From: Cloeon dipterum
Lineage: Eukaryota; Arthropoda; Insecta; Ephemeroptera; Baetidae
NCBI RefSeq assembly: GCF_949628265.1
Contig: NC_088790.1
Location: forward strand, 1,116,001 to 1,180,000
Length of the DNA: 64,000 nucleotides
Reading direction: 5' to 3'
A program made the position numbers and the translations under genes. Below the pieces are notes generated by a model. It had not been told where the DNA came from. It did not search any database and saw only the letters and a list, made by a program, of their open reading frames with translations. Within the stretch, counting starts at the first letter, position 1; each line of letters begins with the position of its first letter. Positions 43,960 through 54,923 of this stretch are shown piece by piece.

Positions 43960-46364
43960 TCAGAATTCACCTCCAATAAATATTGAAACGCTATTCATAT
44001 TAAAATGAATTTTATTTAATTTTATAGTATAATTTTCCCTTGATTACAATAATTAACTTCATATACATACATATATCACTATCTACTGTATTAAATTCAA
44101 TTTATTAAAAACCTTAAGATCAATAATAACAAAATGAGATAAAATCAATTTTAAAAAAATTACTTGCAGAGCCAGGTATTCTCTCTAGCCGTTAGCGAGG
44201 CAGGTTCATGCTGGCGGCAGAGCGATGCTTAATCAGGCCAGCGGCGAGGCCGGCAGTGGCGCAGACACTGGCGACTCAGTTGTCACTGTATGAGTCTCGC
44301 CGGCAGCGGCGTTGAGTCTCGCCGGAAGTAGCGCCTCATTCACCGGCGGCACCGCTGTCCTGCATGGCGCCCAGGCTGGCGGCGAGGCTGGCGGCAAGGC
44401 TGGCGGCTAGGCTGGCGGCCAGGCTGGCGGCTATACTGGCGGCCAGGCTCCGAAACTGACGGCCAGGCTCCGAGACTGGCGGCCAGGCTGGCGGCTAGAC
44501 TGGTGGCGGGGCTCCGAGACTGGCGGCCAGGCTGGCGGCTAGACTGGTGGCGGGGCTCCGAGACTGGCGGCCAGGCTGGCGGCTTGGCGTGCGGCCAGGC
44601 TGGCGGCTTGCCTGGCGGCGAGGCTCCAAAACTGACGGCCAGGCTCCGAGACTGGCGCCCAGGCTCCGAGACTGGCGGCCAGGCTGGCGGCCAGGCTGGC
44701 GCCCAGGCTGGCGGCTATGCTGGCGCCCAGGCTCCGAGGCTGGCGGCTAGACTGGTGGCGGGGCTCCGAGACTGGCGGCCAGGCTGGCGGCTAGGCTGGC
44801 GGCTAGGCGTGCGGCCAGGCTGGCGGCTTGCCTGGCGGCGAGGCTCCGAAACTGACGGCCAGGCTCCGAGACTGGCGGCCAGGCTCCGAAACTGACGGCC
44901 AGGCTCCGAGACTGGCGGCCAGGCTCCGAAACTGACGGCCAGGCTCCGAGACTGGCGGCCAGGCTGGCGGCTAGACTGGCGGCCAGGCTGGCGGCTGGAC
45001 TGGTGGTGGGGCTCCGAGACTGGCGGCCAGGCTGGCGGCTAGGCTGGCGGCTAGGCGTGCGGCCAGGCTGCCGGCTTGCCTGGCGGCGAGGCTCCGAAAC
45101 TGACGGCCAGGCTCCGAGACTGGCGGCCAGGCTGGCGGCTAGGCTGGCGGCTAGGCGTGCGGCCAGGCTGGCGGCTTGCCTGGCGGCGAAGCTCCGAAAC
45201 TGACGGCCAGGCTCCGAGACTGGCGGCCAGGCTGGCGGCTAGACTGGCGGCCAGGCTGGCGGCTAGACTGGTGGTGGGGCTCCGAGACTGGCGGCCAGGC
45301 TGGCGGCTAGGGTGGCGGCTAGGCGTGCGGCCAGGCTGGCGGCTATCGGCTATACTGGCGGCGAGGCTCCGAAACTGACGGCCAGGCTCCGAGACTGGCG
45401 CCCAGGCTCCGAGACTGGCGGCCAGGCTGGCGGCTAGACTGGCGGCCAGGCTGGCGGCTAGACTGGTGGCGGGGCCCCGAGACTGGCGGCCAGGCTGGCG
45501 GCTAGGCTGGCGGCTAGGCGTGCGGCCAGGCTGGCGGCTTGCCTGGCGGCGAGGCTCCGAAACTGACGGCCAGGCTCCGAGACTGGCGGCCAGGCTGGCG
45601 GCTAGGCTGGCGGCGAGGCTGGCGAAAGTAACACATTGATGACACAAATAGTTTTAGGCGTTTTGAGGTTGGATTCCACGGATTCCACATAATAAAGGCC
45701 ATCGCCGCGGTGAAGGGTCAGCTCCAAGAACTAAGATTACTCATCCGCCTGTTTTGGAAAGAAAAATACGAAACATTGGTTTAATTTGTACGGTTTTCGA
45801 ATTACATACTCACGTCATGGAAGCGGAAAAATTGCTCATCGCTCTACAAACACGAAATTTGTAATTTAAATCGATATTGTGTCCCTTTTCTTGCAATAAA
45901 AAAATTCGCGTTTGATTGTTGAGCTACATGCGCATTTTTCCGCTCCCACGACGCTTTGTCACAGTCTTGACAGTCATAAAAAAACAGTGAAACCTTTCGC
46001 TAGCCGGTGTAAATTTGTTCCAATTGTCGAAAAAAGTTATGTAAATAATTTTAAGGGTATTTAATGCGTTTATATGAGCCTGGCGGCCTCAACTCGACTG
46101 CCAGGTGATCTTTGTTCGCTTGTTTCTAAGAGACGGCTTAATATTTTGAGGATGCGATTTTTTCAGGCGCCAAACAAAGACTTTTTGATTTAATGGGCAA
46201 TCTCACTTTTTTTCTCAGACCATGTGATCATCATGTAATGGGCACTCGTCCTATCCTTCTCCGTGTTACTTGTAGCCATACAAACTAACAGCTGCTACGC
46301 TCGCCAGAGGGCGCAGCGGCAGCAGCTGTATCGCTGGTTACACCTACTAGTGTTCATACGCGTG
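43960..46364 (-). repeat. Right long terminal inverted repeat of P-type element
   Basis: Inverted partner of 36368-38364. It is about 400 bases longer, mainly because its minisatellite has more units and because of extra sequence at about 44170-44280. Confidence 0.85.
44370..45625 (-). repeat. GC-rich minisatellite in right inverted repeat
   Basis: Same units as 37097-38078 in the opposite orientation (CAGGCTCCGAGACTGGCGGC, CAGGCTGGCGGCTAGACTGG), about 1.25 kb against 0.98 kb. Higher-order blocks of about 180 bases containing GGCGTGCGGCCAGGCTG recur at least five times. Confidence 0.9.
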
Positions 46365-46372
46365 GATTATAC
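46365..46372. other. Target-site duplication, right
   Basis: GATTATAC, identical to 36360-36367. Confidence 0.9.
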
Positions 46373-46978
46373 ATATAACTATATATAATGTTATTCTGCC
46401 ACAGCATCTAGTGGGGCAAGGAGATACCCTACTCATAGGGCATGCTGAATTCCATTGGGGCTTCAATTTACAACCTACACTCAGCATCAGTCGGTACATG
46501 GGTTCCACAACGTGGTAAGAGCACGTGGAATCCATGCAGAAATACAAACCTAAGAAGAGGGGCTGACCTAATTTCATGGAAAAACCACAAGATGCAATTC
46601 TTTGCAAGCCATGCAAAAGCTCATTCGAAGCATTTGTCACAGCTATTGGACAGATGGTTAAGGTAAACTCAATATAGAATAAATTTTAATCAAAATTGAC
46701 AAATTGATATTATGCAGCGAGGTATGACACAATGACGACGAATAATTGCCATGCTAACCAAGGAGTGGATCCTGCATAATATGAATGATCTCAATGGAAA
46801 GTTCCTAGATGAATAACTATGTTCCTATTTTATTTCGTTTGAATATTGTTTTTGCTATTGATACAACTAATGCACGGCTTTTGCACGAATTGATGCAACT
46901 AATCAATAAACAGGTGATTATACTTGCTGAATTTTTCTCTTTTCAAAGTTATCAAATCACCTCTGCCATGGAAATGAT

Positions 46979-47510
46979 GTGACAGTTTTCGTGGCCCAGA
47001 AGCGGCTGATTCGTGCCCTGGCGGGCGAGAGGTACTGGAAGGGGTTGACGCCGCTGTGTTCTGCGAGACCACTTTTTGAGCGGTACAACCTGCTTCCAGT
47101 GTTTTCAATTTATTTGTTCGAGGCATGTAAATTTGTTAAAAAGACCCCGCCTACTTTAAAAAGACCAGGTGAGTGCACGGGCATGGAACGCGCCGCGCGC
47201 CTGAATTGTATATTGCTCCTCAGAAATTGATGATTTCGCAGAAAAATCCATTTTCAAGTGCTGCAATTGTGTACAATGCTTTGCCGGTTTCGCTACGGCA
47301 TGAGCCGCGATACGATAAGTTTGTCATTGCTTTGAATGAATTTCTTCACTTGAAGAAATTTTACGATTCTGTTGAATTCTTGGAATTTGTTTAAAATTTA
47401 TGATTCTTGTGTGTAATTTGTGTGTGCATTGCAATTTGGGGGGCCTATATTTAGAATTGTAACAAAATCTGATGTATGACCTTGCCAAAAGACAATAAAG
47501 AATATAAAAA
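46979..47510 (+). pseudogene. LINE reverse transcriptase C-terminal fragment
   Basis: QKRLIRALAGERYWKG ... CRPLF-like 'SARPLFERYNLLPVFSIYLFEACKFV' corresponds to the same C-terminal region as the LINE at 42.5-43.0 kb. It then shifts frame to KNPFSSAAIVYNALPVSLR ... FLEFV ending at 47394, so at least one frameshift is present. AATAAAGAATATAAAAATAATAATT at about 47495 is the 3' tail. Only the last roughly 530 bases of the element remain. Confidence 0.75.
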
Positions 47511-47706
47511 TAATAATTAACCAAATTATGCTGCATGCCTCCAGACATCCTTCAATCAGCTACCAGGTCACGAAACTGAAAAGTACGACCCTTCGTCTAC
47601 GATCCTAAATTGGCAACAGCATAGATCGATCACCCCGGAAAACCCAATTTGCAATTCCTAGAAGATTCAGGTGGTCATCATACCTACATAACAACATACA
47701 TAGCTT

Positions 47707-48291
47707 TTAGAATCGAAATACGTTTCCTATGACCACTTTCGAGTAATACACTTGAGATTCGGCATCCTGAATGTGCGCCGGGATCGTGGTCAGGTCATGC
47801 ATCCTTACACTGCGGCTAGATACAAACAGATGCCTGCCCTCGTGGGTTGTCCGGACCCTGGTATCTAGCTCATGGTACTCATTCTGCCTCTCTCTGCACC
47901 TCCGGTTAAAATCTTGGTATCCGCGTTGGCTTTCCGGGAGCCACCTGAAACGATTTAGCATGCAAAATAGCCCACCAATCCACAAATACATTCGATCACC
48001 TTACATTCTCAAACCGGACCCCTCAACATCCCGATCTGCACAGCAGAAAAACACCCAGGGAGCACCTGCAAAAATTACAAAACCTATGTCACCCTTAAAT
48101 TACTAACATCCGGCAGCTAATACTATACTAACAGCATGCGAATATTCATGGACAAAACTTACCGGAGTGAAACCAGGCAGCCGCTCGTTCATGCATCGCC
48201 TCTTGTTCAACTCATTCCTCTCTCTCACGCCCGACACACGACCAAGGTCAAACCTCCAGTCAAGGGAACACCCTTCACGTCCGTTCTGCAT
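47707..48291 (-). pseudogene. Helicase N-terminal fragment, copy 3
   Basis: Three blocks match the first exons of the copy 2 helicase. 48291-48163 has SLDWRFDLGRVSG and NKRRCMNERLPGF, compared with FNWDLVVGGLPPG and NRRRCANEHLEGF in copy 2. About 48060-48005 has GCFSA. 47946-47770 has RERQNEYHELDTRVRTTHEG and LFVSSRSVRMHDL, compared with RERQWQYHILDRTERTTHEG and LFVSRRSVALYDV. A stop follows the middle block. Nothing of the helicase core follows leftward. The promoter-side terminus 48300-48643 is attached, so this is a 5' remnant oriented opposite to copy 2. Confidence 0.75.
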
Positions 48292-48299
48292 TCCGAATT

Positions 48300-48643
48300 A
48301 CACCAAAGATCACTCAAAACGCACGAAATAACAAAAAACTAAAGCCGCTCGCAATGCAAACACGCTGACAACACGTGGTTGAAGAAGCATAAAATGCCGA
48401 TGCGGATGCCGATGCTCAATTGTTTCAGTGATGCAGCACACACCTTCAACTCTGTGATTCCGTTTAAAATACCGGTTACGATTATTGCGCAACGGTTCCG
48501 GCCGGTGAACGCGTCGCGAACCGAAACAGTAGCCCCGCCCAGTACCGCCCAAAACAGGCGACGCCTAAGTGCTGCCAACTTAAGAAATCGTTTGTTTATG
48601 TATTTTTCGCGTGATGCCGTAAGTGACTGTCACTTATAGCATC
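48300..48643 (-). repeat. 5' terminal segment of copy 3 (inverted to 35730-36083)
   Basis: Ends at the imperfect palindrome shared with 35730-35760. It includes the GC-rich block with GGGCGGTACTGGGCGGGGC or its complement and lies immediately upstream of the copy 3 helicase start, so it probably holds the promoter. Confidence 0.75.
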
Positions 48644-48957
48644 TTTTCCGTCAGTTATGGCATCTTTGTTGGGATGCTATAAGTGACAAAATTTTAACAA
48701 CAGATGCCATAAGTGACAGAAATGATGCCATAAGTGACATTACTCAAATACTCTTAATATTTTGGTCAAGCATTAGTTCAAAATTTTATGAGTATTTCGC
48801 TAATCTCACTTATAGCCTCTTTTCCGTCACTTATAGCATCTGTTTACATATTTTTGTCACTTATAGCATCGTTTGTTTAGATGCTACAAGAAGCACAACA
48901 GATGCTACAAGTGACGAAAAAGATGCTACAAGTGACGAAAAAGATGCTATAAGTGAC
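48613..48957. repeat. Array of a 15-bp motif, GATGCTATAAGTGAC, both orientations
   Basis: Copies or one- to three-base variants at 48613, 48629(-), 48650(-), 48673, 48703, 48724, about 48806(-), 48826(-), 48856(-), about 48880, 48901, 48922 and 48943. Single copies mark other family termini at 35730, 35746(-), 58792 and 62491. Clustered subterminal motifs of this kind usually bind the element's own recombinase or a regulator. Spacing is irregular and the motif is too short and inverted too often for CRISPR. Confidence 0.85.
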
Positions 48958-50239
48958 ATACTCTTGTAGCATCGGTCAAAATATAAACACGAGTCGTGTT
49001 TAGCGCGCAATTTCGAACTTTGTTAGGTTGGCACGTCAGCGACGAGGGCGGAGCCAGTGTTTGGATACGCCGACCGTTCACCGGCCGCCAAAACCGGTAA
49101 AATCGTGATTTTCAGTCCGCTTTGTGAAGTGAGCAGCGGCCATATTGGATTTGTCGCATGTGCTCTCCGCGTGGCTTGTTAGCACAGACAGCATTTTTCG
49201 CATTTCAAACGAAAATTCCGAGAAAAGGTGCCATAATCGAGGACGAAATGGTTGAAATTCCTCCCACGTTCAACTGGGACCTTGTGGTGGGTGGACTCCC
49301 TCCAGGTCTAGAGAAAAGTGTGCGCAACCGGAGGAGGTGCGCCAATGAGCATCTTGAGGGCTTTGATAAGGTAAGTGTGCTTATATCAGTGCTAGTGTGT
49401 GTCAGCAGGTTAGGTTAATTATTTTTTTTAATTTAAGGATCAAAAAGGTTGCTTCTCAGCCAGGCATGTTGGTGTTATTCCGGTGACTTCCTTCAAATTG
49501 TAAGTTTATGGATGATGCAATCGCATGTATGGGGGACTCACACTTTCCGCTCACTCACACTTCTCGTTTTTTGATTGGAAGAATCAATGTAATGCCCTAT
49601 CCTAGCGAGAAGTGTGAGTGTTGGGCGAAAAGGGTGAGTCCCCCATATTATTATGTTCAGATCGGAGTTTTTGTTTATTCATAAGGGATTGTTACTAATT
49701 TGCGATTCTTTCAGTCCATTGTCTGAGCATCAAGAAGGCCATCTTGAGACAAACAGCCGCTTCCGAGAAAGGCAGTGGCAATACCACATTCTTGACCGGA
49801 CTGAGAGAACAACACATGAAGGGCGGCTCTTGTTCGTGAGTCGCCGAAGTGTGGCCTTGTATGATGTTCCGCCCATCCCCGATAGCTTCATGCAAGCGGA
49901 ATCTGACATCAGCACCACTTACGAGTAAGTATTTTAAAATATAATAAGTGTATGTAGCTCATAACATTGTCCCACAGCATGGAACGCCACATGACCCTGC
50001 TTGGCATGGAAAACTGGCTGCTGGACATGGACCGTAAGATGACAATGCCAAGGTGAGTAAAAACGATGTTGGTTTCTTAGCTCGGAATGTATGTATGTCT
50101 GTGTTTACCCTGGCCCTGCTAACACAAAGCTGTGTCTGAATTGAAGCGCCAAATTTTGCCCCAATTAATTCTTTTAAATTGACTCTTGCAGTTCACGAAC
50201 GGAAGTGAGGCGAGAATGGTTAGCTTCAAATCAACTTCT

Positions 50240-50575
50240 ATTGCTCATTGTGAGCCCCCTGTTGCCCCCAAATATTTTTAATCATTTGTTTTCCATGCTA
50301 ATAGTGCTATTTTATTGATCATTTGTGCACACTTTTAAATCTATTTATTTTTTCAAGGCGTTGCAAGCTTTTTAGCCGCCGACCGTGCCCTGTCATGCGA
50401 GCCGCCTGTGCTGAGGTACTTTGGCCGGAGTTTGGACGCTGCCTGTCCGGAGGTGGTGCCTTTGCAGTGTTGATGCAGTGCGCGCAGCAAGCGCGCACTC
50501 TGCTGTGTGTGCTGGAGCGCACCAGTACACTCAAATAGTGTGTGGCGCAGCACAGGCACAGCGCTGGCACTCATT
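50240..50575 (+). repeat. 300-base dispersed repeat, copy a
   Basis: From about CCCCCTGTTGCCCC to CAGCACAGGCACAGC. It is nearly identical to 50665-50990 and matches the complement of 57690-57950 and 57965-58255. Core words: CATGACAGGGCACGGTCGGC (complement here) and AAATAGTGCTATTTTATTGATCA-like. It lies in a helicase intron. Confidence 0.75.
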
Positions 50576-50664
50576 GGCACCCTCCGGCTGGCTGCCCCTG
50601 CTCCCGGACCTTGGCACAGAGGCGAGGCATCAATTTTCAGGTTCCAATTACCCTTCTAATCCGG

Positions 50665-50990
50665 ATTGTTGGCCCCCAGTTGCCCCAAAATAATTTTAAT
50701 CATTATTTTCCCAGCTAATAGTGCTATTTTATTGATCATTTGTGCACACTTTTAAATCTATTTATTTTTTCAAGGCGTTGTAAGCCATTTTGCCGCCGAC
50801 CGTGCCCTGTCATGCGAGCCGCCTGTGCTGAGGTACTTTGGCCGGAGTTTGGACGCAGTCTGTCCGGTGGTGGTGCCTTTGCAGTGTTGATGCAGTGCGC
50901 GCAGCAAGCGCGCACTCTGTCGTGTGTGCTGGAGCGCACCAGTACACTCAACTAGTGTGTGGCGCAGCACAGGCACAGCACAAGCACTCA
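50665..50990 (+). repeat. 300-base dispersed repeat, copy b
   Basis: Direct tandem partner of copy a, with the same GCGCAGCAAGCGCGCACTCTG block and short ORFs that are by-products of the repeat. Confidence 0.75.
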
Positions 50991-53737
50991 TTGGCACCTC
51001 AAATGACCATTCATTTCGGATTGATGACCCCCATTTGCCCCCAAATATTTTTTCCCATTTGTTTTCCCTGCCAAAAATGCTATTATATTGTTCACTTTTT
51101 CACATTGCTTATGCTTGTACTGTTTTATTCTGTGGTTTTGAATTAACTGTTCAATTAATTTGATGATTGCTTTTTAGAATTCTTGCCTGCATATACCTGG
51201 ACTTGGCAAAGAAAGTGACACTCCTGGAAGGTGCGTCTGGGACGGCCCTGATGTCCTGTACGAACCCTGGACATGGCGCGGACAGAGTCACGTGGACGGC
51301 TAGCCTGGACTACCCGCTCTCGCCAGAACGCAACTTGTGCTTAGAGTCGACCGTTCGGGAGTGGTGCATGGTCCGCCTGGTTAAAGGTCGTCGGAAATTA
51401 GGTAGTATAAGAGATAAGTTACTCCTTGACCTTTCTATTTTCTAATGTATTTCTTTTATCTGTACAGGCAAGCTTCTCGTCTCACGTCACGACAGTGGAA
51501 CAGTGACGCTCATGGAGGGAGACGGGTGCGAGCTGAAGCACCGAGAAATGCTGCTGGCAATGCGAGGGCAACCGGTAGAGCTGGAATTCCAAGCGACGTT
51601 GGTGGCTTTCAAGCTTCAAGCTGAAGGTTACCGGTACCATTGATGCCCTATCAGCTCTCAAGGACTATTTCATCGGCGGTGGCCTTCAAACTGCAGCACG
51701 TGGACTACCTCTTGTGAGTGGATACCAAAATTATTTTTAATTAATTTGAATTAATTCAAGGTTTCAGACGACCACCTCGAGAGGCTTGCCAAAGGGGAAG
51801 GTTATTACAACGGAATGCTGAATTATGACCAGAGAAGGATCGTCTACGAAATCCTCGAGCATGGCCGGCCACACACCATTTACTTGTTGGTGGGACCTCC
51901 TGGTACAGGAAAAACGGCCACCCTGGATGAGGTTGTGGTCCAGGTTGCCAGGCATCACCAAGAAGCGGACTCGATGCATTGTAGGTTGTAGGTTATACTG
52001 ACGGCTGAATAATCATTTATGCTTTCCAGGATCTTTTTTGTGGTATCCACAAACGTGGCAGTCCGATCAACAACTGAGAGGCTGGTGCGTGCTGGGCTGG
52101 ACGAGGACATGATCGTGCGTCTGCTCTCCGAGCAAGACTACTTAAGGAGAAATGATGCCCTAAACGGAATGTCCCAGCGTGCCACGAGGATGGTTTATCA
52201 CAGCACAACCAGTGTAGTTTTCGGCACACCAATCTCAGTGGCCAGGATTTCCATGTCGCTCGGGGAGAGGAATCGTCCGCCGCTCATGCTGCTGGTAAGG
52301 AAGAGTCACTTCTCAATCAGATTGTTTTTTAATTATATTTTTGACAGCTGGACGAAGCAGGATATATGCCGGCTAGTGACGCGTTCGCAGCCATGACCTG
52401 TAACGGTGAGGCTGTGCAGACTGTAGCAGCAGGAGACCGCTTGCAGCTCAGACCCCGGTCATCCAGCAAAATCGCTGAGCTGCTTGATGGTCAATATAGT
52501 TTCTTCGACATGCTGGCGGATAGTGACTACTTCCAGGATGACGGGTGAATTGCAATGCGAAAATTAATTACGTTAAATTATTGATTATTTTGTTTCAGTC
52601 TCGTGCCGAAGGTGGGATTGGGTGTTTCGCTGACCGTGAACTATCGGGCGCACCCAAGGTTGGTCAGAGGAGTGTCTGCACTTTTTTATCACGGATTGAT
52701 GGTAAGCATGGTTCAACGAAGATGTTTGGTTGCAATTACATTATTTTGTTTTCAGACTCCTGCTCGGGACTTGATCGTTGGAGACGAGACATTGCGTCTG
52801 CGGCACGAACTGAGAGAAGTAGGACTGGACGTTGATGCCAACCCTCTCTACTGGGTGGACCATACCAGCCGGATGGAGCGCGACTTCCTGACGTCGTCGC
52901 TGTACAATGTTGGAGAAGCTGAAGTGGTTGTCCGACTCTTCAAGTTCCTCACCTCAGTCATCCCGCACAGACTCATCACGGTCATATCACCGTACAGGAA
53001 GCAGGTATTTTGTGCAATAGACTTGCAAAAGGTAGGGTCTCTAAAAAACTGTTGTATTGTTCCAGGTGCTGCTGCTCAAGGAGATGCTGCCTCCCACCGT
53101 CCCTACGTACACAGTGGACGAGATTATCGGACAAGAACGTCCGGTAGTCATCGTCTCACTGGTATGTAGCGACCTAAGTGATTCCGGAGTGCAGTCACAC
53201 GGCCTTGGATTCTTGAGGGAGCCGAACCGTGTGAATGTGATGGTGTCTAGGGCGAAGGAGCTGGCCATTCTCGTTGGATCAAGAGCCCATTTCGCCAAGA
53301 GCAGAGTCGGCTTTTGGGAGACTTTGACGACCAGGGCAACTGGAATCCAACCTGATTTTTGAATTCGCGTTTGGACAGTCCATTCCGTGTTTGTTGTGAT
53401 TTTTTAATGTCGTTTTCACCTCTGACCATTTGATTTAATTTTTAATAAATTCACGATTTGTACTAGATTAAAACACGTGAAATATTTTTATTTGCTCTTG
53501 CTGTCTACCATTCAATTTTAGATCGGACGGGTTTGAACAACTAATTTTTATGCATATTTCATCAGAATTTTGAGTGAAGCAGGCATATGCAATTGACATT
53601 TCCCTCTAGATTGGCCAAATTGCTAAGAAAACTTGGACTATGTAAAGGAAACATGATCTTCTTGAATGTCATCCAGCTAATTCATTAATCAATTTTTTAA
53701 ACAAATTCAATCAATCGCCTTTTTGATACGTCCTCTT

Positions 53738-54890
53738 GTCACCTTTGGCTGCAAGTGCAAAATCTCGTGCGGGTTCTGTGCAGTACCTTACCAATCCGAT
53801 GCCAAACATGTGCAGATCTAGTGCCATTTGACTGCCAGATTTCACTGCGGGTCTTGTGCGGACGCGATAAAAATCGAGATTGGTGCGAGTAAAGTGCAAA
53901 TGCGATACAGAACAAGTGCAGAAACAATGCCAATGCAGTGCAAGAATCTGACAACGAGACCAGAATCAGGCAACCAGTAAGCATATGGAAAGACACTCGA
54001 TTTATTTTCTCCGGAGTGATAGCCTTGCACCGCATAAGCATTGATTCTGGCACTCAAATGGCACATGATCTGCACACGTTTGGCATCGAAATGGCACCAG
54101 TTCTGCACAGAACCATTGCAAAGTCATGTTCCTGCACTGCATAAGCCGTGATTCTGGCACTCATATGGCACAGCATGTGCACCCGTTTTGCATTGCACTG
54201 GCACCTGTTCTGCACAAAACATGCACAATGGCCATGGTGCCATGTTGCGGAAAATTGTCCATCGGCCACTTTTGCTTCGGGGGGTTTAGCCACGCTGCTT
54301 CTCACAGGGAAGCAGCGTTTTCACTCGGATCACGTGACTGAAGAGGCCCATGGACAGGGCGATTTTGAAGTGTAGACCACCAGAAAAATTTTCCACGGCA
54401 CGCGGCAATTTCCCTTGTGCAGGAATTGTGCAATACTGGTACCAATCCGATGCCAAACATGTGCAGATCAAGTGCCATTTGACTGCCAGATTTTTTTGCA
54501 GGTGATGTGCGGACGCGATTAAAATCGAGATTGATGCGAGTAAAGTGCAAATGCGATACAGAACAAGTGCAGAAACAATGCCAATGCAGTGCAAGAATCT
54601 GACAACGAGACCAGAATCAGGCAACCAGTAAGCATATGGAAAGACACTCGATTTATTTTCTCCGGAGTGACAGCCTTGCACCGCATAAGCATTGATTCTG
54701 GCACTCAAATGGCACATGATCTGCACACGTTTGGCATCGAAATGGCACCAGTTCTGCACAGAACCATTGCAAAGTCATGTTCCTGCACTGCATAAGCCGT
54801 GATTCTGGCACTCAAATGGCACAGCATGTGCACCAGTTTTGCATTGCACTGGCACCTGTTCTGCACAAATTACGCACAAAAACAATCATT
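53738..54890 (+). repeat. Direct duplication, period about 651
   Basis: Segments 53765-54232 and 54416-54883 are about 95% alike by eye, both containing CCAATCCGATGCCAAACATG and GCACCAGTTCTGCACAGAAC. Within each, TGCACA/TGGCAC/TGCAGT words recur every 15-25 bases. It separates helicase and methyltransferase genes of copy 2. Confidence 0.8.
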
Positions 54891-54923
54891 CGCGGTGCTC
54901 TGTTGATCGCTTTTATTTCTACC

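Larger units (their letters stand above)
36368..46364. mobile_element. P-type DNA transposon, 9,997 bp, with very long inverted repeats
   Basis: Ends are CACGCGTATGAACACTAGTA and its complement, flanked by perfect 8 bp duplications. Inside is a THAP/P-element transposase on the minus strand and a nested LINE. The inverted repeats are far longer than in the canonical P element (31 bp): about 2.0 kb on the left (36368-38364) and about 2.4 kb on the right (43960-46364). They include an outer unique part of about 720 bases, a GC-rich minisatellite and an inner AT-rich part. Confidence 0.9.
49248..53362 (+). pseudogene. UPF1/MOV10-type SF1 helicase, copy 2, one frameshift
   Basis: I chose the ATG at 49248 because it puts MVEIPPTFNWD in register with the starts of copies 1 and 3; an in-frame ATG at 49158 is also open. 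Exons at about 49248-49371, 49439-49500, 49715-49924, 49979-50053, 51178-51402, 51470-51715, 51769-51980, 52030-52291, 52348-52543, 52600-52702, 52756-53004 and 53066-53362. Motifs: Walker A GPPGTGKT (51893-51916), II LDEAGYMP (52348), III GDRLQLRP (about 52434), IV VNYRAHP (about 52637), V DEIIGQERPVVIVSLV (about 53120) and VI NRVNVMVSRAKELAILVGS (about 53223). The frame breaks at about 51608-51621, where TTCAAGC is duplicated (7 bases). The large fourth intron contains two copies of the 300-base repeat. Confidence 0.75.

Noticed and set aside
48613..48957. CRISPR-like array
   Set aside because: Repeats are 15 bases, occur in both orientations, spacing is irregular and the context is animal DNA.
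50319..50997. Cys/Arg-rich small ORFs
   Set aside because: Artefacts of the 300-base dispersed repeat, open on both strands.
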